Source: Anaspis maculata (lineage: Eukaryota; Arthropoda; Insecta; Coleoptera; Scraptiidae). From it: a DNA stretch of 64,000 nucleotides. The notes beneath the pieces are model-generated. The model was not told where the DNA came from and did no database searches. It saw only the letters and a list, made by a program, of their open reading frames with translations. The stretch lies in NCBI GenBank assembly GCA_949128115.1, contig OX421962.1:39331745-39395744 (forward strand). The letters run 5' to 3'. Below are positions 13,801 through 23,700 of the stretch, piece after piece (positions within the stretch are counted from its first letter, which is position 1; each line of letters opens with the position of its first letter). A program made the translations under genes and the position numbers.

Positions 13801-14441
13801 TCACCAAACAAATCACTCGCTAGAAAGTATTACATACAAAAATAAATCGGAACTCTGATAATCCTAATACAATAATCCTTCCCTGTCAGAGGTCTACAAG
13901 AATCAATCGCAAAGGTCCAAGACCAGCAAGAAAAAGAAAGAGAAGCATTCAGACTGAAACTAATGGCAGTTCAAAAGCAATACCAAGAAACCATTGACCA
14001 TCTGCAACGGAAATGCCAATGTCTGACGAAACTGTGAGTAGTTACACCCGTTTTCTTATTCCTCGCGTCTTTATTTCTTTTTTTTGCTTCGCCAGTTTCG
14101 AAGAGGTGCGACTGCGATACGAAAGGAGAGAGTCGCGACAGGAAGATTTGAACATCATCTCGGACTTGCGACAGGTCATCGCGGAACAAGAAAAGGACCT
14201 TGCCTGCTTGAACGAAGAAAAGCGGTACTTCCAGATGCGGTTGATCACGATGGAAAACCGCTCAGACGACAACGCCTCAGGAGACGAAGATGCATTTGAA
14301 GATGCACAGCCATCGAGAATCAACGATTGTGCAGAACCACCCCCTAGTTACCCCCCGAACGGTTTGCCACCTGCTTACCCTGTTTTTACGGGCCCCGTCT
14401 CATTTTCTATACCTCCCACAATACCTGAATGTGATGAATAA
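1861..14441 (+). CDS. FAM184A: FAM184A-like coiled-coil protein, 9 exons, 989 aa
   Basis: Exons: 1861-2507, 10114-10265, 10454-10588, 10790-11679, 11740-11917, 12290-12454, 12520-12832, 13890-14033, 14096-14441. All eight introns are GT-AG, every junction phase fits, and the sum is 2970 nt with no internal stop. The start is the first ATG in the frame. Residues 1-216 (exon 1) are Ser/Thr-rich and probably disordered, opening with the basic MFSFFRRSKK. Residues about 217-930 are nearly continuous coiled coil. Two blocks resemble the FAM184 family: WEERLLHECGRLKAEL in exon 4 (near residue 550) and the RESRQEDL block opening exon 9 (near 885). The tail carries PPSY (957-960) and PPAY (966-969), typical WW-domain ligands. 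The molecular function of FAM184 proteins is not established, so a scaffold role is only inference. Human FAM184A is about 1140 aa; the N-terminal part of that family is not recognisable here. A further exon could hide in the 7.6-kb first intron, although the phases join without one. It converges on AKR-A. Confidence 0.88.
3473..3774. mobile_element. hAT-like MITE, 302 bp, in FAM184 intron 1
   Basis: The ends are CAGTGCCGCCGAGA and its inverted form TCTCGGCGGCCCTG. They are flanked by ATCACTCA (3465-3472) and GTCACTCA (3775-3782), an 8-bp target duplication with one mismatch, which is the hAT signature. There is no coding capacity. The block from about 40884, CAGTGCCGTC followed by GGGGCCCCGGGCAC, looks like a diverged relative. 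Confidence 0.7.
4368..4729. mobile_element. MITE, about 362 bp, in FAM184 intron 1
   Basis: The arms are inverted copies: AATGCTCA with CAATTAGTG, TGACGTCAAAA and TTTTGTATGAAAACAA on the left, and the reverse complements ending TGAGCATT on the right. The superfamily cannot be assigned because no clear target duplication is visible. It is non-coding. Confidence 0.65.
5233..5500. mobile_element. Small MITE, about 260 bp, in FAM184 intron 1
   Basis: The left arm contains CCAGTTCCACCAGCGAATTTA and CTAATTGAGA; the right arm carries their inverted forms (TCTCAATTAG, then CTCGCTGGTGGAACTGG). It encloses a second short hairpin (GGATTCTAGTCTGACC-type, 5293-5321). Ends are approximate and it is non-coding. 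Confidence 0.6.
6130..9350 (-). pseudogene. Decayed Ty3/gypsy retrotransposon in FAM184 intron 1
   Basis: Read on the minus strand, pieces occur in the order gag, zinc knuckles, RT, RNase H, with many stops and frameshifts. Gag remains lie at 8103-8495 (CQFGNQL...LRDRLVSG motif) and continue beyond an insertion at 9262-9330. Knuckle remains are CKCCGKNHKG and GHFQNVC (about 8030-8130). RT pieces include the QYRPHSLPLAL and WSSPTVAVIKK blocks (7410-7650) and KRMPFGI (near 7170). The RNase H start with CDAS lies near 6720. No LTRs could be delimited. The order and motifs are of the Ty3/gypsy type. The copy is dead and sits antisense to the host gene. Confidence 0.75.
8531..9259. mobile_element. 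729-bp fold-back element with TA target site, inside gypsy gag
   Basis: The ends are CAGGGTGTTCGCGCGAAAATT and the inverse form AATTTTCACGCGAACACCTG, flanked by TA on both sides (8529-8530, 9260-9261). The two halves are inverted copies almost to the centre, for example GGGAATCAATTCC with ATCCTGATTATAAA near 8725-8757 against its inverse near 9035-9070. Removing the element restores the surrounding gag reading on the minus strand. TA targets suggest mobilisation by a Tc1/mariner-type transposase. It has no coding capacity. Confidence 0.8.
9360..10113. other. Rest of FAM184 intron 1, unassigned
   Basis: Beyond the gypsy relict the intron is AT-rich without open frames or obvious inverted repeats. 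It may include remains of the gypsy leader or LTR, but no LTR boundary is recognisable. The intron ends in TTTAATTTCAG at 10113. Confidence 0.4.
12833..13889. other. FAM184 intron 7, no other feature
   Basis: This GT-AG intron of 1057 bp has donor GTAACT at 12833 and acceptor CCCTGTCAG at 13889. It contains dispersed TAGGTACCTA-type motifs (about 13150, 13260-13325) and only spurious short frames. Confidence 0.6.
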
Positions 14442-14545
14442 TTTTATGTTTATGTTAACTGCTACACGATTTATAAGAGTTTCTATTGATACCATTAAAA
14501 GTATATACTTGTAAGTTTGCAAAGTTTTCATTACTCTTTAAAATA

Positions 14546-16453
14546 TCAAAATTCGTCGTGCTCGAATGGATGATGTTTGTGCCCCGCAGCTCTGCAAACA
14601 AAAAATATTGGGTGTTCAGATTTATGAGATTTAAATTGACTTGACTTACTCTGAGAATGTGCAAACTCGCCCGTTACAGTCCAGTGTGTCAATGTAAGCA
14701 ATATCTTCTGGGGCTAGTTCAAAATCCCAAAGATTGAAATTTTCTTGAATCCTCGACTTAGTTACAGATTTGGGAATACAGATGTTGCCGCGTTGGACTT
14801 GATACTTTAGTATGACTTGTGCAGGAGTTTTCTTGTACTTGGCAGCGATTTTGTTGATATTTGGATCTTCAGTCAACTTTGGATCGTCTGGTTTCGCCCA
14901 AGGTCTATCAGGTGACCCCAAAGGACTATAAGCCGTAACTATGATGCCCTTACTTTCACAAAATTCCATAAGTTTTTTTTGGTTGAGGTAAGGATGGCAC
15001 TCGACCTACAAATAAGTAGATAGGTACAGCAATCATAGATTTCAGGAGAATACCGTACTTGATTGGTAACTGGAGGAATATCTGCATTTTTCAAAAGTCG
15101 TTCAATTTGTTTTTTGTTAAAATTGGAAATTCCAATGGACTTTGTGAGGCCTTTCTTGCAGACCTCTTCCATAGCTTTCCAAGTATCGACGTAGTCTACG
15201 TCACTGTAAATGGTTTTGCCATCTGGACCTTTGGGGACTAAATCTCCACCTTCCTGGAAAAATATTCATCCTAAATATTGAACCCAGCATTGAAATGGAA
15301 TACTTTTTGGTTTTTAATGCTTTGTAGGTGTGGTAGATACCTGAAAGCCAGCTGGCCAATGAATCAAGTACAAATCCAAATAGTCGCAGTCTAAGTCTTT
15401 CAGAGTTTCAAGTAAAGTTGGTTCTACCAAATCGGGGCGAAGGGCGTTACACCATATCTTGCTGGTAATGAAAATGTCGCTTCTTTTGATAACGCCTTCT
15501 GCAATTTTTGCTTTGATGGCATCGCCGACTTCTTTCTCGTTCAAATAAAAGTGAGCACAGTCTATGTGGCGATATCCAATGTCGATTGCATCTTTCACGG
15601 CTTGGGTTACTTCTCCTGGTTTCGACTAAGAAAAAAGTTTCATAAGCAGAATCTATAGTAGGTCTTAACTTAACATAATTATCTATCAATCTCTAAACAT
15701 CAAAATTGAAGAAGAACGCGACTGATTTCTTTCTTGACTGTTTAATCACCTATGATCTGTATAGCTATAATCATATTAAAGTAGGTAGGATGTGGTCTGG
15801 AATTTTTTTTTGTTAGGCCTACCTATACCTATCTACTAGGTAAATTCTGGAACACTTTTATAATTTTTCAGTTTTATCTGGACAGGTGATAAAGCAAATA
15901 TAATGTTTATCTCGATGTTTATAGTGTATAAGCAAGAAAATATTCTAAATTAATATCTGATCAATGAAAAATAAAAAATACTTCAATTGAAACAACGATA
16001 ACACAGCATTTAATCAAAATTCCTACGATGTTATTTCTGTCCAATTCAATTTATCGCTTTACTATCAGCTCATGGAGAATTGTAGAACATTTATTTGCTA
16101 CCCGCTACCGGTACATAAGCACAGAAATACCCAGCATAGTAGAAAAGGTATAGGTATGTATAGTGCGTCCACTTTATGAAGAGCACACCAATATAAGCTG
16201 GAAATTTCCTGGGCGATTTCCATTATATATTTCGATCGATAGCCATGTGGGCAAACAAAAATAACTCTTCGATAAATAGGTACCTAGCTATCTAAACACT
16301 CATATAAAATTCACTGATTGATTGCTTTTGCTTTTCTACTTTGTTAGTATCAGTTTAATGCCGTAATATGAAAAAAATTACCTTCCATGTCCCCAATCCA
16401 AAAATAGGGAAATTTATACCACTGTTGAATTTCACAGTCGGAGCTGTAGACAT
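14546..16453 (-). CDS. AKR-A: aldo-keto reductase (aldose reductase-like), 5 exons, 317 aa
   Basis: Minus-strand exons: 16382-16453, 15341-15625, 15059-15253, 14650-15005, 14546-14591 (954 nt, open throughout). The protein opens [12 protein letters not shown]...PIFGLGTWK and ends HHPFEHDEF, both typical of AKR1 reductases. AKR1 enzymes are cytosolic NADPH-dependent TIM-barrel reductases of aldehydes and ketones. Catalytic residues are Asp46 (YRHIDCAH), Tyr51, Lys80 (ITSKIW) and His113 (LIHWP). The cofactor block [10 protein letters not shown] is present. The residue after Tyr51 is Leu (YLNE), where B, C and D have Gly (YGNE). Introns measure 756, 87, 53 and 58 bp. Residues 25-49 are identical to AKR-B and AKR-C. 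It ends about 100 bp from the convergent FAM184-like gene. Substrate unknown. Confidence 0.93.
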
Positions 16454-16500
16454 GTTTAGTTGTACCTGCACTTACTAAACTTACTGTATGTGCGACATTC

Positions 16501-16540
16501 ACTGATTCTTGAATGAGCCAAGAAACAGCCAATAAAATTC
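16501..16540 (-). promoter_or_regulatory. Possible core promoter of AKR-A
   Basis: On the minus strand an initiator-like TCAGT (16505-16501) lies about 32 bp downstream of the TATA-like ATTTTATT (near 16531-16538) and about 50 bp upstream of the start ATG. The spacing fits an arthropod TATA-Inr promoter, but both elements are weak. Confidence 0.3.
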
Positions 16541-16834
16541 ACAGTTCAATATTATTTAACGTAAATGTTCACGAACAATCGTTTCAAGTGTTATTAAGTA
16601 GTTACCATTCAAAACGTTTTACTAGACACGCTGCTGAATTTGAGAAGATAGTAGTGAAGGACATCCAAATCCAAATTTAATTCGCGAATGTCATGCTGTT
16701 ACATAACAAATTTTACATTATCTATGTTGAAGCTTATTCTTTCCCTGAAACAGTCACTAGGTAGACACGCGATTATTACCTTCAACTTCCGCTCTGAGAT
16801 GCTTCTCTAAGATGAAGTTGGCAATAGTTGGATT

Positions 16835-17142
16835 TGGCAATAGGCAAAGTAGGCACGTGCCTAGGGCGGCAGATCCAAAGGGGCGGCATCGACATCGTCT
16901 TCTTGGAAAAAAATGCGTGGTTTGATTTTTATTCCACGGAAATTGCGTTCGCATAATTTTTTTCTGTTCAATTTTTGTTAATTTGTGTCAACTATTTATG
17001 AAAAACCACTTATTATCATCAACAGCAGTTAGTGCTCTAAGAATATAAACACAAACTAGTTCTCTGGAACACACCTCTCTCAGGGGAAGGGGCGGCCAAT
17101 TCAGTCATGCCTAGGGCGCCACGAAAGCCAAGTCCGCCCCTG
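16835..17142. mobile_element. Probable hAT-related repeat with 8-bp target duplication
   Basis: GTTGGATT occurs at 16827-16834 and again at 17143-17150, directly bordering the segment. The right end, read inward, is CAGGGGCGGACTTGG, a hAT-like terminus. The left end does not show its mirror, so that side may be truncated. The block GCCTAGGGCG occurs near both ends. It is non-coding. Confidence 0.5.
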
Positions 17143-17154
17143 GTTGGATTGGTG

Positions 17155-17330
17155 AAAGAAAAGGCGTTGTAGAATCAATTCCAGCGGGCTTATTCCTTTG
17201 ACAGAAATTTAACATTCAGGTCTCTTTCGAAAGCTACAGGGAGGTACTATGAATTGTTCATGAAAACATTCTCAATATTCAAAAATAATCATATTTCGAA
17301 AAAATTATTCTCCATAACCAGATTGCGGGA
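17155..17330. repeat. Diverged half of the TTAA-type MITE family
   Basis: GGTCTCTTTCGAAAGCTAC with GGCTTATTCCTT upstream matches the elements at 35740-36057 and 59990-60313. Only one arm is recognisable and it is clearly older. Confidence 0.55.
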
Positions 17331-17361
17331 GTAACTACACTTATTAAGCCTGGAAATTATA

Positions 17362-17778
17362 CAGGGGTGTCCAGAAAATGGCGGAAAAGCTCTGCAGCAC
17401 GTTGTGCAGGACCCTTCAAGGAATCAAAAAAAAAAAGATTGGAAAATCTTCAACTTTCATTTTTGAAAAAATTTTGGGTCAAAAACTGGTTCTTTGAATA
17501 TTAATTTCCTTAGTTTTTGACTCACCTTGTGGATAAAAAAAATTAATACACATCCAGTGGTAGATACTCTATAGATTCTCATAATTCTGCCGTCAACTAA
17601 CAGTAAACTGAAATCTTTTGAATTAACAAAATAGAACGGTTCCAAGAGCCGTCCCTTGACCCTTAATAATCCCAAAAATCAAAGCCAAAGAATTTTTTCA
17701 TCATTTTTTCTGAGTTTCCTGAAGGGTCCTTTACAACGTAGGTACTGGAGAGCTTTTCTGCCATTTTCTGGACACCTT
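17362..17778. mobile_element. 417-bp MITE with TA target site
   Basis: The termini are inverted: GGTGTCCAGAAAATGGC followed by GAAAAGCTCT on the left, and AGAGCTTTTCTGCCATTTTC with TGGACACC on the right. TA flanks both sides (17360-17361, 17779-17780). Inner blocks also pair: GACCCTTCA against TGAAGGGTC. It is non-coding. Confidence 0.75.
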
Positions 17779-18019
17779 TATGTGTAATGCAAAAATATAA
17801 TTTCTATAGACCAATTTATGAAACGCTTGATAAATTGATCATGCGACTTAGGTACCACGACGTTTCAACAATAATACCTTCAGTTGAATAATTGAAATAA
17901 TTGTTAACAGATTACGATTACAACGTCATTATGTAGTTGGGAACTGCATTATAAATATTTTTAGAATCATTGAGGATCGTAACTCGAGAGTTTTTTCTAT
18001 GAGTACATGTAATTATATA

Positions 18020-19023
18020 CAGAGTGATTTTTTGAAAAGTTTCCATCTCTGATTTCTCGCCGCCAAATTTTTTTTCAGGAAAACGCCGAAACAGGTCGAT
18101 TTTTGTTTCGAGGGGGACATTTAGGGCACATATTACCAAATTTGTATCTTGAACCCCTTCGCCCCCACCCCACCCTGCTTTGAAATTTCAAATAGCATGA
18201 CCTATTTTGTGATACATCAAATTGAAGGCAATAAAATTCTCTTTCCGTTGAACATATTTAAAAAAAATTTAAACCACCCCCTATCCTTGTGAAAATTCTC
18301 TTCTCGTTAATGAAAGGACAATGCTCCCCCTAACTCTCGATTCTTGAGAAATAGACTTTCCAGCAAAAACAGGTCGATTTTTATTTTGGTGGGTCATCTA
18401 AGACAAGTATGGCCAAACTTTTATCTTCAACCCCTTCGCCCTCACCTTACCCTCCAAAGGGGTGGTTAAAAAAATATAGAAATATGTTTGACGGGAAGAG
18501 TCTTATTGTCTTCAATTTGATGTATCACAAGATAGGTGCTATTCGAAAAATGCTATTCGAAATTTCAAAGTAGGGTAGGGTGGGGGCGAATGGGTGGAAG
18601 ATCAAAATTTGGCCACTCGTGTCTAAGATGACCCCATTGAAATAAGAATCGACCTGTTTTCGCTGGAAAGTCTATTTCTCAAGAATCGAGAGTTTATAGG
18701 GAGAACATTGTCCTTTCATTAACGAAAAGAGGATGTTCAGAAGGGTTGGGGGTGGTTTAAAAAAATGTAAAATATGTTTAGCGGAAAGAGAATTTTATTG
18801 CCTTCAATTTGATGTTTCACAAAATAGGTCATGCTATTTGAAATTTTAAAGCAGGGTGGGGTGGGGGGCGAAGGGGTTCAAGATAAAAATTTGGTGATAT
18901 GTGCCCTAGACTCGGCCCTAGATGACCCCCTCGAAACAAAAATTGACCTGTTTCGGCGTTTTTCCTGTAAAAATTTTTGGCGGCGAGAAATAAGGGGTGG
19001 CAACTTTTCAAAAAATCACCCTG
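18020..19023. mobile_element. 1.0-kb fold-back element (family FB1), copy 1
   Basis: It starts CAGAGTGATTTTTTGAAAAG and ends CTTTTCAAAAAATCACCCTG, flanked by TA (18018-18019, 19024-19025). The two roughly 500-bp arms are inverted copies with conserved blocks such as GCCGAAACAGGTCGATTTTT and GATACATCAAATTGAAGGCA. The short reading frames across it only reflect the repeat. Relatives: 32318 onward (partial), 50878-51595 (one end lost) and 60657-61734 (complete). TA targets point to a Tc1/mariner-like mobiliser. Confidence 0.85.
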
Positions 19024-19090
19024 TATTGACGACATAGGATACCTTCCAAATAATAAGGTGTCGTCGTCAACTGTAACTTCCTATGTCATC

Positions 19091-19102
19091 AATATTATCA
19101 AG
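19091..19102. repeat. Left target-site duplication of the I-like retrotransposon
   Basis: AATATTATCAAG here is repeated immediately after the poly(A) tail at 24504-24515, marking the insertion. Confidence 0.9.
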
Positions 19103-19423
19103 CTCCGATAAGAGTGTTATCGCAGTGAACACGCATTTGAGTGCTCTCCTAAGAATACGCGAAAACCACGTGTTTACAGTAGTGTTTTCATCCTGTTTTT
19201 TCGACCAACCTGCCATTCTTTGCACCCAGGACTCGTCTTGGACCAAACCATCTATGGAAACATCCTCCTAAAGCAGGTTTATTCTCAACAGAAACAGGTC
19301 AGTGGTATCTATCCAAACTTATATCTCGGCAAAAACATCACTTTTTGCTGGATGCCTGGTGCGCCCGGCAGTGGCGTACCAATTGTTTACAATTGAATCC
19401 ACTACGCTCCCAAACTGAATAAG

Positions 19424-20722
19424 ATGGCTTCTGACTACAGAAGCTCATCCACACACACAAACAGTACACAAAACAACACCCCTTCTTATGTTAACGCTGC
19501 CAAGACTCGCCCTTCAATAGTCTACCCAAAAAAAGAACAAGCAATTATTATGAACATCAACGAAGAATTAACAAGAATCGATTATGTAAAATCTGTTGGT
19601 AAGATTGTGGGTCCTAAAAACATCATGTTTGCCTCTCGGATTTCAAACGATCGCATGTGCATTTATTTGTCATCCCCACAGATGGTTAATGATCTAACAA
19701 GTAAGTACAAGTCTATTACTATAAAAGGTGTCGACATAGGAATCCGAAAACTGATTACTCCCTCCAAAAGAATAATAATATCAAACGTTTGCCCATCAAT
19801 CCCGAATGAAATCATTGAACAAGAGATTAAGAACACTGGACTGAAACTGGTTTCACCAATATCTTTTCTCAGAGCAGGTTATGGTTATGAGGATGAAGAG
19901 TACACTCACGTCTTGAGTTTTAGAAGGCACGTTTATGCCTCCCCCGATGAGAATATTGAATTAACTCCATCTTTGGTCATTAACTATGAAAATACCAATT
20001 ATCGCATCTTCCTAACATATGACGACCTTACATGTTTTATCTGCGGTCAGCAGGGGCATATCTCTAGCTCTTGTCGGACCCAACAACAACAGCAACAACC
20101 CTCAGTATCGCAGACCTTGGAAAATCTTGAAGTCGACTTACAAAAAGGTTCAGGAAAACGCCCCCCTCCATCAGAGAGTTTAGACTCACCGGCAATAGAC
20201 GAACAGATGGATAAATCACAAGACCCTTTCAATGAAATTGAAGCATCTCAGGAATCTCTATCTGCCCCCTTCGTTAAGCCTAGAAATCTACCCAAAAAAC
20301 AGAAAATCTCGAAACCTGACACCGAGCTCACGAAAAACAAAATTTCTAGCTCCTCGGAATCTCTCAGCATGGACGCAGATTTCGAAATCATCCAAACTCT
20401 TATTGATAAAAACCCCAAAGCATTTCCCCTGACCTTTGACGTTTTCAAGGGTTTCCTTGAGAATTGTAAAGGAAACAATAACCCACTACTCGAAGCTAAA
20501 CGGTGCACAAATGATGTTGATTCGCTGATAAATATGATGTTTGAAATATACCCCAATCTAGAAAACAGATCTATGAAAGGAAAGTTCACCCGCATCCAGA
20601 AAAAAATCAAAAATCTCATGAAAGGCGAGGAAAACACAATGAATCATCCACGAACACAAAGTAATACTTCTCTTGACTCACGAGAAGAAAATCTATCCCA
20701 ATCTGATCTCGATTTATTCTAA
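19424..20722 (+). CDS. ORF1 nucleic-acid-binding protein of the I-like element, 432 aa
   Basis: ORF1 proteins of I-type elements bind the element RNA and form the ribonucleoprotein used for target-primed reverse transcription. One CCHC zinc knuckle is visible at residues about 204-217 (C-x2-C-x4-H-x4-C, CFICGQQGHISSSC), followed by a Gln run. The N-terminal 200 residues have the mixed character of an RRM-like region but no firm motif. The C-terminal part is Ser- and Lys-rich. The ATG context AATAAGATGG is good. The stop lies 12 bases before the ORF2 ATG, so ORF2 may be made by reinitiation or another unconventional mechanism (inference). Confidence 0.9.
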   Translation: MASDYRSSSTHTNSTQNNTPSYVNAAKTRPSIVYPKKEQAIIMNINEELTRIDYVKSVGKIVGPKNIMFASRISNDRMCIYLSSPQMVNDLTSKYKSITIKGVDIGIRKLITPSKRIIISNVCPSIPNEIIEQEIKNTGLKLVSPISFLRAGYGYEDEEYTHVLSFRRHVYASPDENIELTPSLVINYENTNYRIFLTYDDLTCFICGQQGHISSSCRTQQQQQQPSVSQTLENLEVDLQKGSGKRPPPSESLDSPAIDEQMDKSQDPFNEIEASQESLSAPFVKPRNLPKKQKISKPDTELTKNKISSSSESLSMDADFEIIQTLIDKNPKAFPLTFDVFKGFLENCKGNNNPLLEAKRCTNDVDSLINMMFEIYPNLENRSMKGKFTRIQKKIKNLMKGEENTMNHPRTQSNTSLDSREENLSQSDLDLF

Positions 20723-20734
20723 TATTTATTCAAC

Positions 20735-23700
20735 ATGTTTATTTTACAGTGGAATCTGAATGGGTATTATACCCATTTACCGAAACTTAAACTACTAATC
20801 GCTGATGATAACCCTCCCATAATTTGCTTACAGGAAACTCACTTAAAAAGTGATCCCAGCCTCAAGGGTTATAAATGTTTCTCTAAACATCGTCTTGACA
20901 GAGAAAGATCAAGTGGGGGAGTCTCCTCTTTTGTAAGTTCGAATTACACCACGCATGAACTTGATCTGAACACCAACTTGGAAGCTGTCGCTTTCTCCAT
21001 CCAACTCAAAATTAAAATCTTCATCTGCAACATTTATATTCCTCCCAACAGAGAAATCATCCAACAAGAACTATCAGACCTCCTTGATCAAATACCTACT
21101 CCACGCATAATACTAGGTGATTTCAATTCCCATAACATAATATTTGGCTCACAATACACAAATCAAAGAGGTCAAAAAATTGAACAATTGCTCGACTCCT
21201 CTAACCTAACACTTTTGAACACCGGATCTCCGACCAGACTGAATACCTTCACTGGAAACCACAGCGCTCTTGACTTGACAGCATGCAGCCCCACACTCAC
21301 TCCCTACTTAACATGGGAAACTTATTCTTATCTGTATGGTAGTGATCACTACCCTATTAAAATAAAGAACCATCTAATCAATGTTGAAAACACCTCGAAC
21401 AACTCTCCTAAATGGAATCTTAAAAGCGCCAACTGGCTCCAGTATTCTGACGAAATTGATAGTAAACTTGAGTCCAAATCCTTCAGCGGAAAAGACATCA
21501 ATAAGTCCGTCCAAGAATTTACTAACATCATGCTGTCTGCTGCCCACAATCATATAGGTAAATCTTCTATTCCAAAGAATCGTAAACCAGTACCGTGGTG
21601 GAACAAACAAGTTGCAGAAGCAATTAAAAACAGCAAAAATGCATTTAACAGATTTAAAAGAACTAATTCCCCAGAAAATCTATTGATCTTCAAAAAACTT
21701 AGAGCACGAGCAAGGTATGTAGTTAAAAAAAGCAGGAAAGAATCTTGGGAAAACTATGTTTCGACTATCAATCCCTCGACTCCAGCGTCAGAGGTGTGGA
21801 ATAAAGTAAGACAACTCAAGTCTATAACTCGCCCCAAAATTGCAACCATTAAAAATAACAACCAAATATACGACACCGACAACGACATAGCTGAAATCAT
21901 GGCCGAACACTTTTGTGCAAATTCCAGTGATTCAAACTTTGACCAAGACTTCCTGCAGTACAAAAGAAACAGGGAATCTCAAGGGGTAGATGAACACCTT
22001 ACAAGCAACTTACATCCCTTAAATTTGTCACTTACTTCGGCAGATCTCGAAGAAGCATTACAATCATCCAAAGACACTTGCCCCGGCCCTGACGACATCC
22101 CCTACGCCTTTCTCAAAAACTTGTCATGTAGTGCTAAGCTGAAACTACTGGACATTTACAACGAAATCTGGCAAACCCAGAAATTTCCGAACTCTTGGTC
22201 TCATTCTACAGTCCTGCCAATCCTAAAACCTAATAAACCAACCGATGAAAAAAATTCATACCGTCCAATATCGCTAACTTGCACAATGTGCAAAGTTTTA
22301 GAGAGAATCATCAACAATCGCCTGAACTGGCACCTGGAAAAATCAAATTTACTCCATCCCGGGCAAAATGGTTTTAGAAAGCATCGTTCAACTATTGACA
22401 ACATTGTGCAACTTGAGTCGGAAATACGTGAAGCCTTCGCTGTGAAACAAAGTCTGCTGGCAATCTTTTTCGACGTAGAGAAGGCCTACGATATGACTTG
22501 GACTCGACCAATCATAGACAAATTGATTGAGTGGGGAATTAAGGGGAACATTCTTGCCTTTATCCAAAACTTTATGAAAAACAGGACATTCAAGGTAAAA
22601 GTTAATAGCACATTCTCACAAACAAAAGGTCTAGAAAACGGTGTTCCCCAAGGATCTGTAATAAGTGTGACTCTCTTTTTGATAGCGGTCAACGAGATAC
22701 TTAAAAAGATCAAATCTCCCGTCCGCTGCGGCCTGTTTGCAGATGACCTAATCATATATCTTCGGGGGAAGGATCCTGAATCCACGCAAAGAATCTTACA
22801 GTCCACCTTACATACCATCGAAAATTGGAGCAAAACATCAGGCTTCAAATTCTCTGTTCAAAAAACACACTGCATCAACTTTAGCAAGTCCAAGCAGTTA
22901 AGATCACCACTTCTTCGCCTCCACGGCAAAAGCCTGAAATTCTCTAACTCAGCAAAGTTCTTGGGTGTCATTTTTGATCATAAATTGTCCTGGAAAAACC
23001 ACATAAGTCAAGTGAAAAAATCTTGCATCCAAGGTTTGAACCTCATGAAGGTCTTATCCAACCATTCCTGGGGAGCAGACTCTAGGACCCTATTGATGAT
23101 ATATCAAAGTCTGATAAGGTCCAAGCTGGACTATGGTGCCATTGCATATATGACCACTAGAAAATCATATCTCAAATCCATCAAAACTATACAATCAATG
23201 GCTATAAAAATTGCGATTGGGGCCTTCTGCACAACACCGGTGGAAAGTCTACTCGCACTAGTCAATGAGCCTTCTCTTGAACTACGCACTAAGCGTATGA
23301 CCCTGAACTACGCAATAAACATTTCAGCCAACCCAAAAAGCCCAAACTATGACTTGGTATTTTCAGATAGACACAAAGATCTTTACAACTCTAACAGGAA
23401 CATAATCCCACCCCTGCACGAAAGACTCAATCGCATCCAACTAGAAATTGACTTCAAAATTCCTGAAACCTCGCCTTGGCAAAACTCTTCGAACCCACCT
23501 TGGAAACTACCTGTAGTACAAACAATTCTTGACCTCGCGAAAAACAAAAAATCGGAAATGAACCACACTCTGATCAGGGCAAACTTTCTGGAAATCATCT
23601 CCTTTTTTCCAAACCACAAGTTGATCTACACAGATGGATCTAAAATTGACAATCAGGTGGCATCAGCCATAATTACTCCATCTTCCAAAGAAGCTTACCA

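Noticed and set aside
18829..19037. Frames on both strands at the right end of FB1
   Set aside because: They mirror each other because the sequence is an inverted repeat; no protein family resembles them.
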